Assembly: GCA_001310555.1 (NCBI GenBank)
Contig: BAXO01000113.1
Coordinates: 1 to 15,481, forward strand
From: Bacillus sp. JCM 19058
GTDB taxonomy: Bacteria; Bacillota; Bacilli; Bacillales_H; Bacillaceae_D
Direction of reading: 5' to 3'
DNA: 15,481 bases
The notes under the pieces were generated by a model that saw nothing but the letters and a program-made list of their open reading frames with translations, did not search any database and had not been told where the DNA came from. Each line of letters starts with the position of its first letter. Position 1 is the first letter of the stretch. Positions 8,405 to 15,039 of the stretch are shown one piece after another. The position numbers and the translations under genes are program-made.

Positions 8405-8565
8405 ATGACAAGTCTCAATGATCCCATGCTCCGCTTCCTCCCGGTGATCCCGAGAAGGACTTCTTGCTCCTAAAATACGTGGTCGCTTTCTTCATTGCTT
8501 GTATCAAATTTCCTGATACGCAAAACGATATAAAAGTTTTTATTTCGCTCATTATGGTTGCATAG
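8405..8565 (+). CDS. Possible membrane microprotein, one frameshift
   Basis: A GGAGGGG at 8392-8398 sits 6 nt before ATG 8405. The frame reads MTSLNDPMLRF and then breaks near 8436. With one base restored in the TTCCTCCC stretch it continues as PPGDPEKDFLLLKYVVAFF, then IACIKFPDTQNDIKV and stops at 8563-8565, giving about 53 residues with a central hydrophobic segment. I do not recognise a family. Support comes from the well-placed ribosome binding site, the position directly behind the PHP gene, and a frame change that fits the single-base losses seen in its neighbours. It could equally be non-coding. Confidence 0.4.
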
Positions 8566-8689
8566 CCGATCGATCCATGATAATTTTGATTTATTCACCT
8601 GGCTCCTGTGCACTTTCAGCCTCGTCAAACCAGCTCGTATAAGTCATTTTGACACTGAGCATGAACAACTATGAAAAGGAGAACACTCA

Positions 8690-9602
8690 ATGCCTATTAA
8701 AGTCCCAGACAACTTACCCGCAAAGGAAGTGCTCAATGCTGAAAATATATTTGTGATGGATGAAAGCCGTGCCTACTCGCAGGACATTCGTCCGCTGAAA
8801 ATCGCTATTTTAAACTTGATGCCGTTGAAAGAGACGACGGAAACTCAAATATTACGCTTACTTGGCAATACTCCGTTGCAAGTCGACGTATCGCTCATGT
8901 ATCCGGATACACACATTTCAAAAAAATACGCCTTTGGAGCACTTGAAATCATTTTATAAGACGTTTGACGAAGTAAAGACGCAAAAGTTTGATGGGATGA
9001 TCATAACTGGAGCTCCGGTTGAGCACCTGGCTTTTGAGGAAGTCGATTATTGGGAAGAGTTAAAGTGGATCATGGATTGGAGCGTACAGAACGTGACGTC
9101 AACCCTACATATTTGCTGGGGTGCCCAAGCAGGCTTGTATCATCATTATGGCGTTCAAAAATATCGTTTACCTGGGAAGCAGTTTGGCGTGTACACTCAT
9201 TCAATTGAAAAGGAGAACGTTCGCTTATTACGCGGATTCGACGATGAATTTTTAGCCCCTCATTCTCGTCATACTTGCACTCGTGTTGAGGATGTTGAAA
9301 ATGTTCCTGAGCTGGAAGTATTAAGCGTTTCAAAGGAAGTAGGGCTATATTTATGCGCCTCCAAAAACGGAAGGCAAATATTTGTGACTGGCCATTCAGA
9401 GTATGATGCTTGTACTTTACAAAAAGAATACGAACGCGACATGAACAAAGGTGTACCGATCGATATTCCGAAAAATTATTTTCCAAATAACAATGCAGCT
9501 TCACAGCCGAAATTGCGCTGGCGTGCCCACTCAAATTTGTTATTTTCTAACTGGCTTAATTATTATGTTTATCAAGAAACGCCTTATGATCTATCAAAGT
9601 AA
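8690..9602 (+). CDS. metA: Homoserine O-acetyltransferase MetA, one frameshift
   Basis: Acylates L-homoserine at the start of methionine synthesis (cytoplasm). Repaired it has 303 residues and the family numbering fits exactly: Glu111 in GAPVEHLAF, catalytic Cys142 in HICWGAQAG, His235 and Glu237 in VTGHSEYD. In the MetA family Glu at 111 is associated with acetyl-CoA use (B. cereus type) and Gly with succinyl-CoA (E. coli type), so this should be an acetyltransferase. The single break is A7 at 8920-8926; six A restores [18 protein letters not shown]. Start ATG has AAGGAG at 8676-8681. A terminator follows at 9648. I looked for a SAM riboswitch or T-box in the 124-nt leader and did not see one. 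Confidence 0.93.
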
Positions 9603-9647
9603 AGTGAACAAACAAGCGGTTGTCAAAGAGATGACCGAAATAGAAGT

Positions 9648-9687
9648 AAAGATAGTGAGGATTGACGATCCATACTATCTTTTTTTA
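9648..9687 (+). terminator. Rho-independent terminator after metA
   Basis: Stem AAAGATAGT (9648-9656) pairs with ACTATCTTT (9674-9682), with a second inner complementarity GGAT/ATCC in the loop region, and the 3' arm runs into seven T (9681-9687). Placed 45 nt after the metA stop. Confidence 0.75.
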
Positions 9688-9751
9688 TATTGTAGTGACA
9701 AGTGTCAGTCCTACCGGCTCGCAATTGCGCCGAATAAAAAGGAGAAAATCA

Positions 9752-9877
9752 ATACGTCACCCTGTCGATGATCAATTTTGTTGCTGCAGTTGTGTTTTTA
9801 GTTCCTGGTGCGACTCACCCTCGTCTCATGGAAAAAGCTGCAACGGAAATTGTGGATCTAAAAGTATTCCGCGCTAA
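9752..9877 (+). CDS. Candidate Cys-rich microprotein with ATA in start position
   Basis: Between the metA terminator and a second terminator there is AAAGGAG (9738-9744), then at 7 nt spacing a 41-codon open frame beginning with ATA and ending in TAA inside the next hairpin. It reads RHPVDDQFCCCSC, then VFSSWCDSPSSHGKSCNGNC: seven cysteines in 41 residues. The arrangement RBS, frame, terminator is gene-like. The problem is the start: ATA is not a normal initiator. Alternatives are a miscalled ATG (errors are frequent in this window), a longer frame from a TTG at 9725 with no ribosome binding site, or no gene at all. A competing frame from ATG 9768 also exists but lacks a site. I do not recognise a family. 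Confidence 0.35.
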   Translation: MRHPVDDQFCCCSCVFSSWCDSPSSHGKSCNGNCGSKSIPR

Positions 9878-9891
9878 ATGCGCTTTTTTTT
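9871..9891 (+). terminator. Probable Rho-independent terminator
   Basis: GCGC (9871-9874), loop TAAAT, GCGC (9880-9883), then eight T. The core stem is only 4 bp, but flanking AAAA upstream (9860-9863) can pair with the T-tract across an internal loop. It directly follows the Cys-rich frame and precedes the YugF-like gene. Confidence 0.5.
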
Positions 9892-9958
9892 GTGAGTAGA
9901 AGAGCGGGGAAGAGGTCAAGCTAATAAAAACGATCACCTGTAAGGAGAACGCCGTGAC

Positions 9959-10798
9959 ATGAAAAAATCAATCATAAACAAAGCGACTATTTTTCTTCAT
10001 GGCACACAAGTGTATTATGAGCAATATCAAAGAAGAAGTGATCATCCTCGTCAGACCATCGTTTTCATTCATGGTTTTGTTTCCTCAAGCTTTAGCTTCA
10101 GGCGGCTCATTCCATTACTTGAAAAAAGGTATGATTTAATTACGGTTGACTTGCAGGATTCGGTCGGAGTGGCAAAGTCCGCCGCTTTGTTTATTCCTTC
10201 GAAAATTATGCTGCGATCATCATTGCTTTGCTGCAGCAGCTAGGTATTAAAAACGCGAATATGGTCGGCCATTCAATGGGAGGACAGGTCGCGCTTTATG
10301 CCGCTCTTAAACAACCGGAGCTGATTCGCTCGATCATTTTACTTTCAAGCTCCGGCTATTTAAAAAAAAGTCAAAAAGCATTACATCTACGCCTCGTACC
10401 TTCCTTTTGCCAGAGCGGCTGTCCGTTGGTGGATCCAAAGTAATAACTACGAAGAGGTTTTACGACAAGTCGTATACAACAAAAAAAATTATCGATAAGG
10501 AGAGCGTAACGGGCTATAGCCGCCCGTTGTCAGAGGATGGGTTTTATGACGCATTAATCGGGCTCATTCGGCATCGTGAAGGCGATCTGACCTCTGAGCA
10601 GTTGAAGATGGTGCAGCAGCCCTGCCTACTGCTCTGGGGAGAAGAGGATCAGGTGATTCCTTTTCGGATCGGAAAAAAAGCTCGCTCAGGATCTTCCGAC
10701 TGCAACATTGATTTCCTTTAAAAAAAACGGGTCATCTCGTATCCGAAGAAAAGCCGGATGAAACCGCCGCTTGTATTCACCGCTTTATTCCGGAATAA
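9959..10798 (+). CDS. yugF: YugF-like alpha/beta hydrolase, five frameshifts
   Basis: Repaired it has 278 residues and matches B. subtilis YugF in spacing and motifs. Oxyanion-hole motif FIHGF at residues 36-40, DLPGFGRSG near 65-72, nucleophile elbow GHSMGG with Ser106, acid WGEEDQVIP, and catalytic His in KTGHLVSEE near the end. It is a soluble hydrolase of unknown substrate. Breaks: near 10155 (CC reduced to C in VDLPGFG), A8 at 10362-10369, A8 at 10481-10488, A7 at 10673-10679 and A8 at 10720-10727, each of the last four with one A too many. After repair the lid segment reads GYLKKVKKHYIYASYLPFAR, which aligns with YugF without gaps. The ATG start follows TAAGGAG (9941-9947) by 11 nt. The next gene has its own promoter. 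Confidence 0.83.
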
Positions 10799-10937
10799 CA
10801 AGAGAACGATCAAAAAGCAGCGGAATCACGGTATCGATAAATAGCTTTGGTTCAACTACCCATCATTAGAGTGTCAACTTATCTAACAGGAAATCTCTTA
10901 GTAAAGACAGAGACGGTCATGTATACAGATAAAGCTA
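10799..10937. other. Intergenic spacer between YugF-like gene and ykuI
   Basis: No gene or clear terminator hairpin is seen in this AT-rich stretch. The ykuI promoter lies at its right end. Confidence 0.4.
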
Positions 10938-10946
10938 TGGTATAAT
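10938..10946 (+). promoter_or_regulatory. Extended -10 promoter of ykuI
   Basis: TGGTATAAT combines the TGn extension with a perfect TATAAT (10941-10946). No good -35 is at 17 nt, which an extended -10 can tolerate. Start of transcription would be near 10953, then GGGAGG at 10966-10971 and ATG at 10979. Confidence 0.55.
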
Positions 10947-10978
10947 AGAGGTGCTTGATTTGTCTGGGAGGCAACGCG

Positions 10979-12201
10979 ATGGATCCGTTAGATGTTATGA
11001 TCAATATCGAGCAAGTCTTGCCATACTTTCAACCGATAATTAGTGCCGACAAGCAATTAGTCGTCGGCTATGAAGTCAAGGTGTATTTGCAAAATGGGAA
11101 TCAAACTGAACCGCTTGATTGGTTTTTTTCAAGATCACGCGATTCCTGCTGATTTCCGTCAGGATCTTGAAACACGAATGCTTCAGCTTGCACTGGAAAG
11201 CTATATGAAGACCGATCGCCAGGCGATCCTTTTTTTTTACGTGTGACGCTCTTCTTTTGCTGAAGGATAACAGTGAAACGGTCATGGCAATGTTGCAATC
11301 GTATGCTGACAAAGGGCTCGATCTGAAAAAAAATTGTTATACAGTTAAAGGAAGAAAGGGTAACGGAGCAAGTCGAATCGTTTAAGCATTTGCTGTCTTA
11401 CCTTCAGAGCTACGGTATTCGTATTGCGCTTGAAGATATTGGTCAATCGAGCAGTAGCCTTGACCGGATCGCATTGTTCAAGCCGAATATCGTCAAGGTG
11501 GACGTTACTTTTTTTAGAAGAGGAAGCGCTGCCTCATCTGTATCGTGAGGTTCACCATTCTCTTGCAATGCTTTCACGAAAAATTGGCGCAACCTTATTA
11601 TTTAAAGGGGTATCTACTTTCAATCAGTTTAATTATGCATGGCGAAACGGCGGTCGCTATTATCAGGGAAGCTATTTTCACCTGCCTCAAGCGCAATTTG
11701 TTGCTAATAATGACTTTAAAAATAAAATGCAGCAGGATTTTCAGCATTTTATCACCTATGAACGAAAAAAAGGTGAAAGCCCAGCTAAACTTAACGAACT
11801 TGCTAAATCAGCAGTTAAAAACTGCGATGAACCAAGTAAAAGCAGGGGCTAGCTACGATGAGACGATCTTGACGGTTGCCAAGGTGTGCGATCGCTTGAT
11901 TTTTCGAGCATATATTTGTAATGAAGAAGGGATTCAACAATCCTCCAACGCTGAAAAAGATCCGCAAGGTACATGGGTCTTACACGAAGAAGGACGGTCG
12001 AAAAACTGGAGCTGGCGTCCGTATTTTCTCGAAAATATTGTGAGAATGACGATTGAAAAAAGGGGAATTTTGTCAGATTTGTACACAGATATCGATCGTA
12101 ATGAACGGATTAGAACGTATGCTTATCCGATTTCTCCTTCCGTTTATTTGTTTTTGGATATTCCCTACGATTATTTATTTGAGCAGGATGGGCTTCTGTA
12201 A
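10979..12201 (+). CDS. ykuI: YkuI-like EAL-domain protein with PAS-like C-terminal domain, five frameshifts
   Basis: Repaired it has 405 residues (B. subtilis YkuI 407) and follows it closely: an N-terminal EAL-fold domain (about 1-250), then the YkuI C-terminal PAS-like domain, recognised from KNWSWRPYFLENIVRM, SDLYTDIDRNERIRTYAYP and the terminal YLFEQDGLL. The EAL motifs are weak: GYEVKVYL replaces GYEALxR, IQLKE replaces LEITE, and EDIGQSSSS replaces DDFGxGxSS; QGSYF replaces QGYxF. YkuI binds c-di-GMP without clear turnover; this copy looks even less likely to be a phosphodiesterase (inference). Breaks, each one base too many: T7 11123-11129, T9 11230-11238, A8 11326-11333, T7 11509-11515, A7 11765-11771. 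Start ATG follows GGGAGG by 7 nt. Confidence 0.88.
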
Positions 12202-12237
12202 AGAAGATGGGTATTAACTATTAAGCAGCCAGACAAT

Positions 12238-12253
12238 AAGTTAGCGCTAACTT
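12238..12253. repeat. Perfect 16-bp palindrome, operator-like
   Basis: AAGTTAGCGCTAACTT is self-complementary with a central CG step and no loop, a form typical of LacI-family operator half-sites. It lies 37 nt after ykuI and 209 nt before the HesB-like gene. No T-tract follows, so it is not a simple terminator. No regulator gene is in the window. Confidence 0.45.
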
Positions 12254-12450
12254 TGATGTGATTGGTGAAAGTTTTGCTTAAACGTTAAATAAGCAATAAG
12301 ACATACCACCAGAGAAATAATGAAATGACTCGCGTAGTATATCTGTACATATAGGGAAAATTTTGTAATAATGAAGAAACTATGCTATTTGACTGAACCG
12401 GTTACGAAGTCTGGACCTGCTCCTATCATGTAAGGCGGGTTTACAGAAAA
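12254..12450. other. AT-rich intergenic region before the HesB-like gene
   Basis: No coding frame or strong hairpin is apparent. It probably holds the promoter of the HesB-like gene, but I could not place a convincing -35/-10 pair. Confidence 0.35.
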
Positions 12451-12461
12451 GAGGGAGCAAA

Positions 12462-12830
12462 ATGGAAATTGTCGTGACAAACGAAGCGCAGGAGCACCTG
12501 AGAGAGGTAAACGAAGGTGGGAAGCCTGTTCGCATCGTAGCGAGAGACACGTACGAATGCAGTACAATGGTTGAATATTTTCTCGCAACTGATGAAAGTA
12601 AAGCTTCAGATCAACAGCACCAGGTTCATTCCATCCCGTTTATATACGATCAAAAAGCGGAGGATGAAATCGGCGATTACGTTAAAATTGACTACATCTC
12701 TTCGCAAGGCATAAAGCTGCTTAATCGTAATCAGACTCTTGCCTACGGGCTTATGTTAAAGAGCGGAATCGGGCCAGACCCTGTCGAGCAAAGGAAGCAG
12801 AACTGGTCAGGCTCTTGCACTGGCTTATAG
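12462..12830 (+). CDS. HesB/IscA-like iron-sulfur biosynthesis domain protein
   Basis: 122 residues. The N-terminal 100 residues look like the HesB/IscA-like (Fe-S_biosyn) fold of small Bacillus proteins: MEIVVTNEAQEHL, then VRIVARDTYECSTMVEY, FIYDQKAEDEIGDYVKIDY and KLLNRNQTLAYGLMLK. Only one of the three cysteines of true A-type carriers is present (in the YECST stretch), so iron-sulfur carrier function is doubtful and the role is unknown. The start ATG lies 4 nt after GAGGGAG (12451-12457). The last ~20 residues, from about 12771, do not look like the family: from 12785 the DNA resembles units of the intergenic repeat that follows (see the repeat at 12785-13026), so the native stop may have been lost or misread. 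Confidence 0.65.
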   Translation: MEIVVTNEAQEHLREVNEGGKPVRIVARDTYECSTMVEYFLATDESKASDQQHQVHSIPFIYDQKAEDEIGDYVKIDYISSQGIKLLNRNQTLAYGLMLKSGIGPDPVEQRKQNWSGSCTGL

Positions 12831-13026
12831 TTGAAGCTTGCTTCCGCGAACTGAGCGTGGATGTCAGACGAAGCCTCAAGCAGGGAAGCATGAAGGGTGA
12901 GGCGAAAACTTCGCCTCTCGAGCTGAGAAGCAGAATGAATAAGGGCGGAAACTCGCCTTGCGAACTGAGTCGGTGAATTGGGTGGAAACTGCATAGAAAT
13001 CCCACCTTTGCTTTGAGCAAGGTGGG
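12785..13026. repeat. Modular hairpin repeat element, four related units
   Basis: The linker GCGAACTGAG occurs at 12846-12855 and 12960-12969, with the variant TCGAGCTGAG at 12918-12927. A more distant unit at 12785 (CGAGCAAAGGAAGCAGAA) matches 12919 (CGAGCTGAGAAGCAGAA). Each linker is preceded by a hairpin whose stem differs but stays complementary: GAAGC/GCTTC (12833-12844), GAGGCGA/TCGCCTC (12899-12917), AAGGGCG/CGCCTT (12942-12959), and finally GGTGG/CCACC (12981-13006). Loops of the last three contain AAACT. A strong terminal hairpin, CCCACCTT/AAGGTGGG, covers 13001-13026. The reading frames crossing this stretch on the minus strand look spurious. It could be an interspersed genomic repeat or a structured RNA. 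Confidence 0.6.
13001..13026 (-). terminator. Hairpin downstream of yppG, possible terminator
   Basis: CCCACCTT (13001-13008) pairs with AAGGTGGG (13019-13026), extended by GCT/AGC with one bulged base. It lies 14 nt beyond the yppG stop on the minus strand. The following bases on that strand (ATTTCT) are only modestly T-rich, so termination is uncertain, and it also closes the modular repeat. Confidence 0.4.
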
Positions 13027-13040
13027 CCATGGCAAATTCA

Positions 13041-13336
13041 TTATCTTTTTATGAAGAAACCACCGACTTGCTTAACGATGGGCGATACTTGATTGATCGT
13101 TTTTGCAAATTTATCGACAGTTAAGGCCGTTTTTTTCTAGATCAAATTTTCCTTCTTCAGAAAAAAAAGATTTTTTTAATAAAGGAAGGCTTGGCTGGAT
13201 TACCGAGATTGGCCCCAAACGGGGGGCGTTGTACTGGCGGCCGGCCAAACGCAGACGGAGGCCGTTGTTGTGAATACGGGTAATTTGCCGAATTTGGTCG
13301 GTAAGGCTGCTGCTGTGGGGGGCGAGGATAAAACAT
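13041..13336 (-). CDS. yppG: YppG-like protein, two frameshifts
   Basis: Repaired it has 97 residues: MFYPRPPQQQPYRPNSANYP, a Pro/Gln/Asn-rich low-complexity half (about 1-45), then FIKK, FFSEEGKFDLEKTALTV, DKFAKTINQVSPIVKQVGGFF and a basic end. The Pro-rich head and the GKFDLxK...QVSPxVKQ tail are those of the YppG-like family of spore-forming Bacillus; its role is unknown, though a link to spores is often inferred. Breaks: one base too many in the A8/T7 block at 13161-13177 and in T7 at 13130-13136. After removing two bases the length is exactly divisible by three. ATG follows GGAGGTG (13344-13350) by 7 nt, and that site abuts the hsp20 stop, so the two genes form one operon. Confidence 0.7.
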
Positions 13337-13350
13337 ATGTGAGCACCTCC

Positions 13351-13770
13351 TTAGTCTATTTGGATTGCTTCGTCTTTATTCGTGATGCTGATTTTTAATA
13401 AACCGTTGCGGTAGGTTGCACGTACTTGTTCCTTTTGAATCGGAAAAGGGACGGACACCACTCGCTCCCGCAGTTCAACCGTTTCGTTGCGCTGACTAAC
13501 TTTTTCCTTATCATGGTTCATCTCGGTGACTTCTTCGTGGAGAATTTGAATTCGAATGGAATGGCGATAAATATCCAAACGGATCTGCTTTTTATCGATG
13601 CCTGGCAGCATCGCTTCAATGATAAATTCGTTGCGATTGTCTTGAACTTGAATCGGAATCGGTTCAGCAAATAATGGGTTGCTATGAATTCTTTCATAGG
13701 TTTGCTGGAAGAATTCATCAATCGACCGCATTACATCGTTATAGCCGAATTTAGGCTGTTTGTCTGACAT
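13351..13770 (-). CDS. Hsp20/alpha-crystallin family small heat shock protein
   Basis: Intact, 139 residues. The N-terminal 40 residues contain YNDVMRSIDEFFQQ; the alpha-crystallin domain runs from about 45 to 135 with FIIEAMLPGIDKKQIRLDIY and the domain-ending RNGLLKISI (the usual GxLxI/V signature). It would act as an ATP-independent chaperone. Related Bacillus proteins include the spore coat Hsp20-type proteins CotM and CotP, and pairing here with a yppG-like gene is compatible with a sporulation role, but this is inference. The start ATG at 13770 has GGAGGAGT at 13775-13782. Its stop overlaps the edge of the ribosome binding site of yppG, so translation is probably coupled. No CIRCE-like inverted repeat is seen in the short upstream gap. 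Confidence 0.82.
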   Translation of the reverse strand: MSDKQPKFGYNDVMRSIDEFFQQTYERIHSNPLFAEPIPIQVQDNRNEFIIEAMLPGIDKKQIRLDIYRHSIRIQILHEEVTEMNHDKEKVSQRNETVELRERVVSVPFPIQKEQVRATYRNGLLKISITNKDEAIQID

Positions 13771-13898
13771 CTCTACTCCTCCAATTTGCGCATAATTGTT
13801 CTAGTAAATACTATGAAGTGAGACGGGATTTTGTGAGTTGGGAAGCGGAGGAAACCTTAGTTTTTAAAAGCCCATTCATTAAAAAGGAGGCTGCAAAT

Positions 13899-14825
13899 AT
13901 GTCGTATCCAATTTTAGATGCTCATTGTGACGCACTGTTAAAGCTATGGATGGATCGAGAGCGCGATTATTTAAATGATCCTAATATTGATGCTAATTTT
14001 ACTCGCCTCAATCAAGGTAATGTTAAAATCCAGCTATTTGCAATTTTTATTGAGCCGGACATTAGTCAGGAGCAAAAGTTTCAGGCTGCTTTGGAGCAAG
14101 TTGATTTATTTTATCAAAAAGTGATCAAGCCGCACCCGAATATGAAGGCGATTCGCAGCTGGTCTGAGCTGGACACCTTGGAGCCAGAGCAAATTGGGGC
14201 TGTCTTAACTTTAGAAGGTCTTGATGCTATCGGCAACGATCTGACGAAGCTGAGAATTCTTTATCAGCTTGGCGTCCGTTCCATAGGAATGACATGGAAT
14301 CAAGCCAACTTATGCGCGGACGGGGTCGGCGAGGCTCGCGGTGCAGGATTGACCGAGCTTGGAAAGGCAGTCGTGCAATGCAATAACGAGGCAAAGGTAC
14401 TGACGGATGTTTCTCACCTGAGCATTAACGGCTTTTGGGATGTTATCGAACTCGCTGATTATCCGATAGCGAGTCACTCCAATGCGTTTAGCCTTTGCGC
14501 ACATCCACGCAATTTGAACGATGAGCAAATTAAAGCTTTAGTAAAGAAAAACGGCTTTATCGGCGTTGTCTTTCATCCTCATTTCTTGACTGGGTCCGAA
14601 AAGGCAACGATTATCGATGTTATAGACCATATTGACTATTTGTGCAGCTTGGGAGCGGAGAAAAATATCGGTTTTGGCTCAGACTTTGACGGGATTGACG
14701 ATTATGTTGAGCAGCTCCGTCATGCTGGGGAGTACCAGAACCTACTTGACGAACTAGCGAAGTATTACTCCGATGAGACGGTTCGAGGCTTTGCGTATGA
14801 GAACTTCAAGAGAATCGCCCCGTGA
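13899..14825 (+). CDS. Membrane dipeptidase, peptidase family M19
   Basis: Intact, 308 residues. Zinc-binding motif DAHCD at residues 7-11, bridging Glu in LTLEGLDAIG, His in DVSHL and in IASHSNAFSLCAHPRNL, and the GSDFDGI motif near the end: the complete M19 (renal dipeptidase type) set. It would hydrolyse dipeptides, including those with a C-terminal D-residue in many relatives; no signal peptide is visible, so it is probably cytoplasmic. The frame opens earlier at 13818, but ATG 13899 is preferred because AAGGAGG (13884-13890) lies 8 nt before it and the family begins just there. It is the longest gene here without a frameshift besides the CopD-like one, and it has no A/T run of seven or more. 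Confidence 0.9.
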   Translation: MSYPILDAHCDALLKLWMDRERDYLNDPNIDANFTRLNQGNVKIQLFAIFIEPDISQEQKFQAALEQVDLFYQKVIKPHPNMKAIRSWSELDTLEPEQIGAVLTLEGLDAIGNDLTKLRILYQLGVRSIGMTWNQANLCADGVGEARGAGLTELGKAVVQCNNEAKVLTDVSHLSINGFWDVIELADYPIASHSNAFSLCAHPRNLNDEQIKALVKKNGFIGVVFHPHFLTGSEKATIIDVIDHIDYLCSLGAEKNIGFGSDFDGIDDYVEQLRHAGEYQNLLDELAKYYSDETVRGFAYENFKRIAP

Positions 14826-14979
14826 TGATTTACAAGGTTTTTCATTTTTGATTGGGCGAAGCCAAAAAAAACGCTGCAAACTCCTTTCGCGGTTCAGCAT
14901 TGAGCTTTGACAACATTTCATATTCACTGTGAATGACTGGAAATTGTCGACCATCTATTCGATTTTAATTAGAGAAGTG
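14826..14979. other. Intergenic region between dipeptidase and lipoprotein genes
   Basis: Contains an A8 run near 14863, no strong terminator for the dipeptidase gene, and the dyad and TTGACA noted separately. No coding frame is supported. Confidence 0.35.
14922..14934. repeat. Short perfect dyad ATTCAC-T-GTGAAT
   Basis: A 13-nt palindrome follows a perfect TTGACA (14907-14912) by 9 nt. A -10 at the right distance (GTGAAT) is poor, so promoter activity is doubtful; the dyad might be an operator for the downstream lipoprotein gene. Confidence 0.3.
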
Positions 14980-14988
14980 TGATACAAT
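14980..14988 (+). promoter_or_regulatory. Extended -10 promoter of the lipoprotein gene
   Basis: TGATACAAT has the TGn extension and TACAAT (5/6). Transcription would start near 14995, ahead of GAAGGGG (15024-15030) and ATG 15040. The -35 region is poor. Confidence 0.45.
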
Positions 14989-15039
14989 GTTTACCGATTA
15001 AGGTGGACAACCAACATGTAATGGGAAGGGGCATTACGG

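Noticed and set aside
8501..8519. Inverted repeat GTATCA-N7-TGATAC
   Set aside because: Only 6 bp, no T-tract, and it lies within the possible microprotein frame; likely chance.
8650..8672. Perfect TTGACA upstream of metA
   Set aside because: The hexamer at 17 nt (TGAAAA) is a poor -10 and the start point would fall in or after the ribosome binding site.
8566..8689. SAM riboswitch or T-box in the metA leader
   Set aside because: None of the conserved core words or the terminator/antiterminator arrangement is present, and the leader is short.
9070..9534. Minus-strand frame of 154 codons inside metA
   Set aside because: Antisense shadow of metA with no ribosome binding site or family-like content.
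9959..12201. Many separate small genes in the YugF and YkuI regions
   Set aside because: The fragments join into single proteins of 278 and 405 residues that align end to end with known families.
12785..13026. CRISPR array
   Set aside because: Unit spacing is irregular (about 62, 72 and 42 nt), repeats are short and imperfect, spacers share structure, and no cas genes are present.
12743..13041. Two long minus-strand frames over the HesB end and the repeat
   Set aside because: They have no ribosome binding site, cross a repeat made of hairpins, overlap the real HesB-like gene and include the yppG terminator region; they look like shadows.
671..13336. Programmed frameshifting or widespread pseudogene formation
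   Set aside because: Breaks occur up to five times per gene, hit housekeeping genes, lack slippery-site plus stem-loop arrangements, and track homopolymer length. Sequencing error is simpler.
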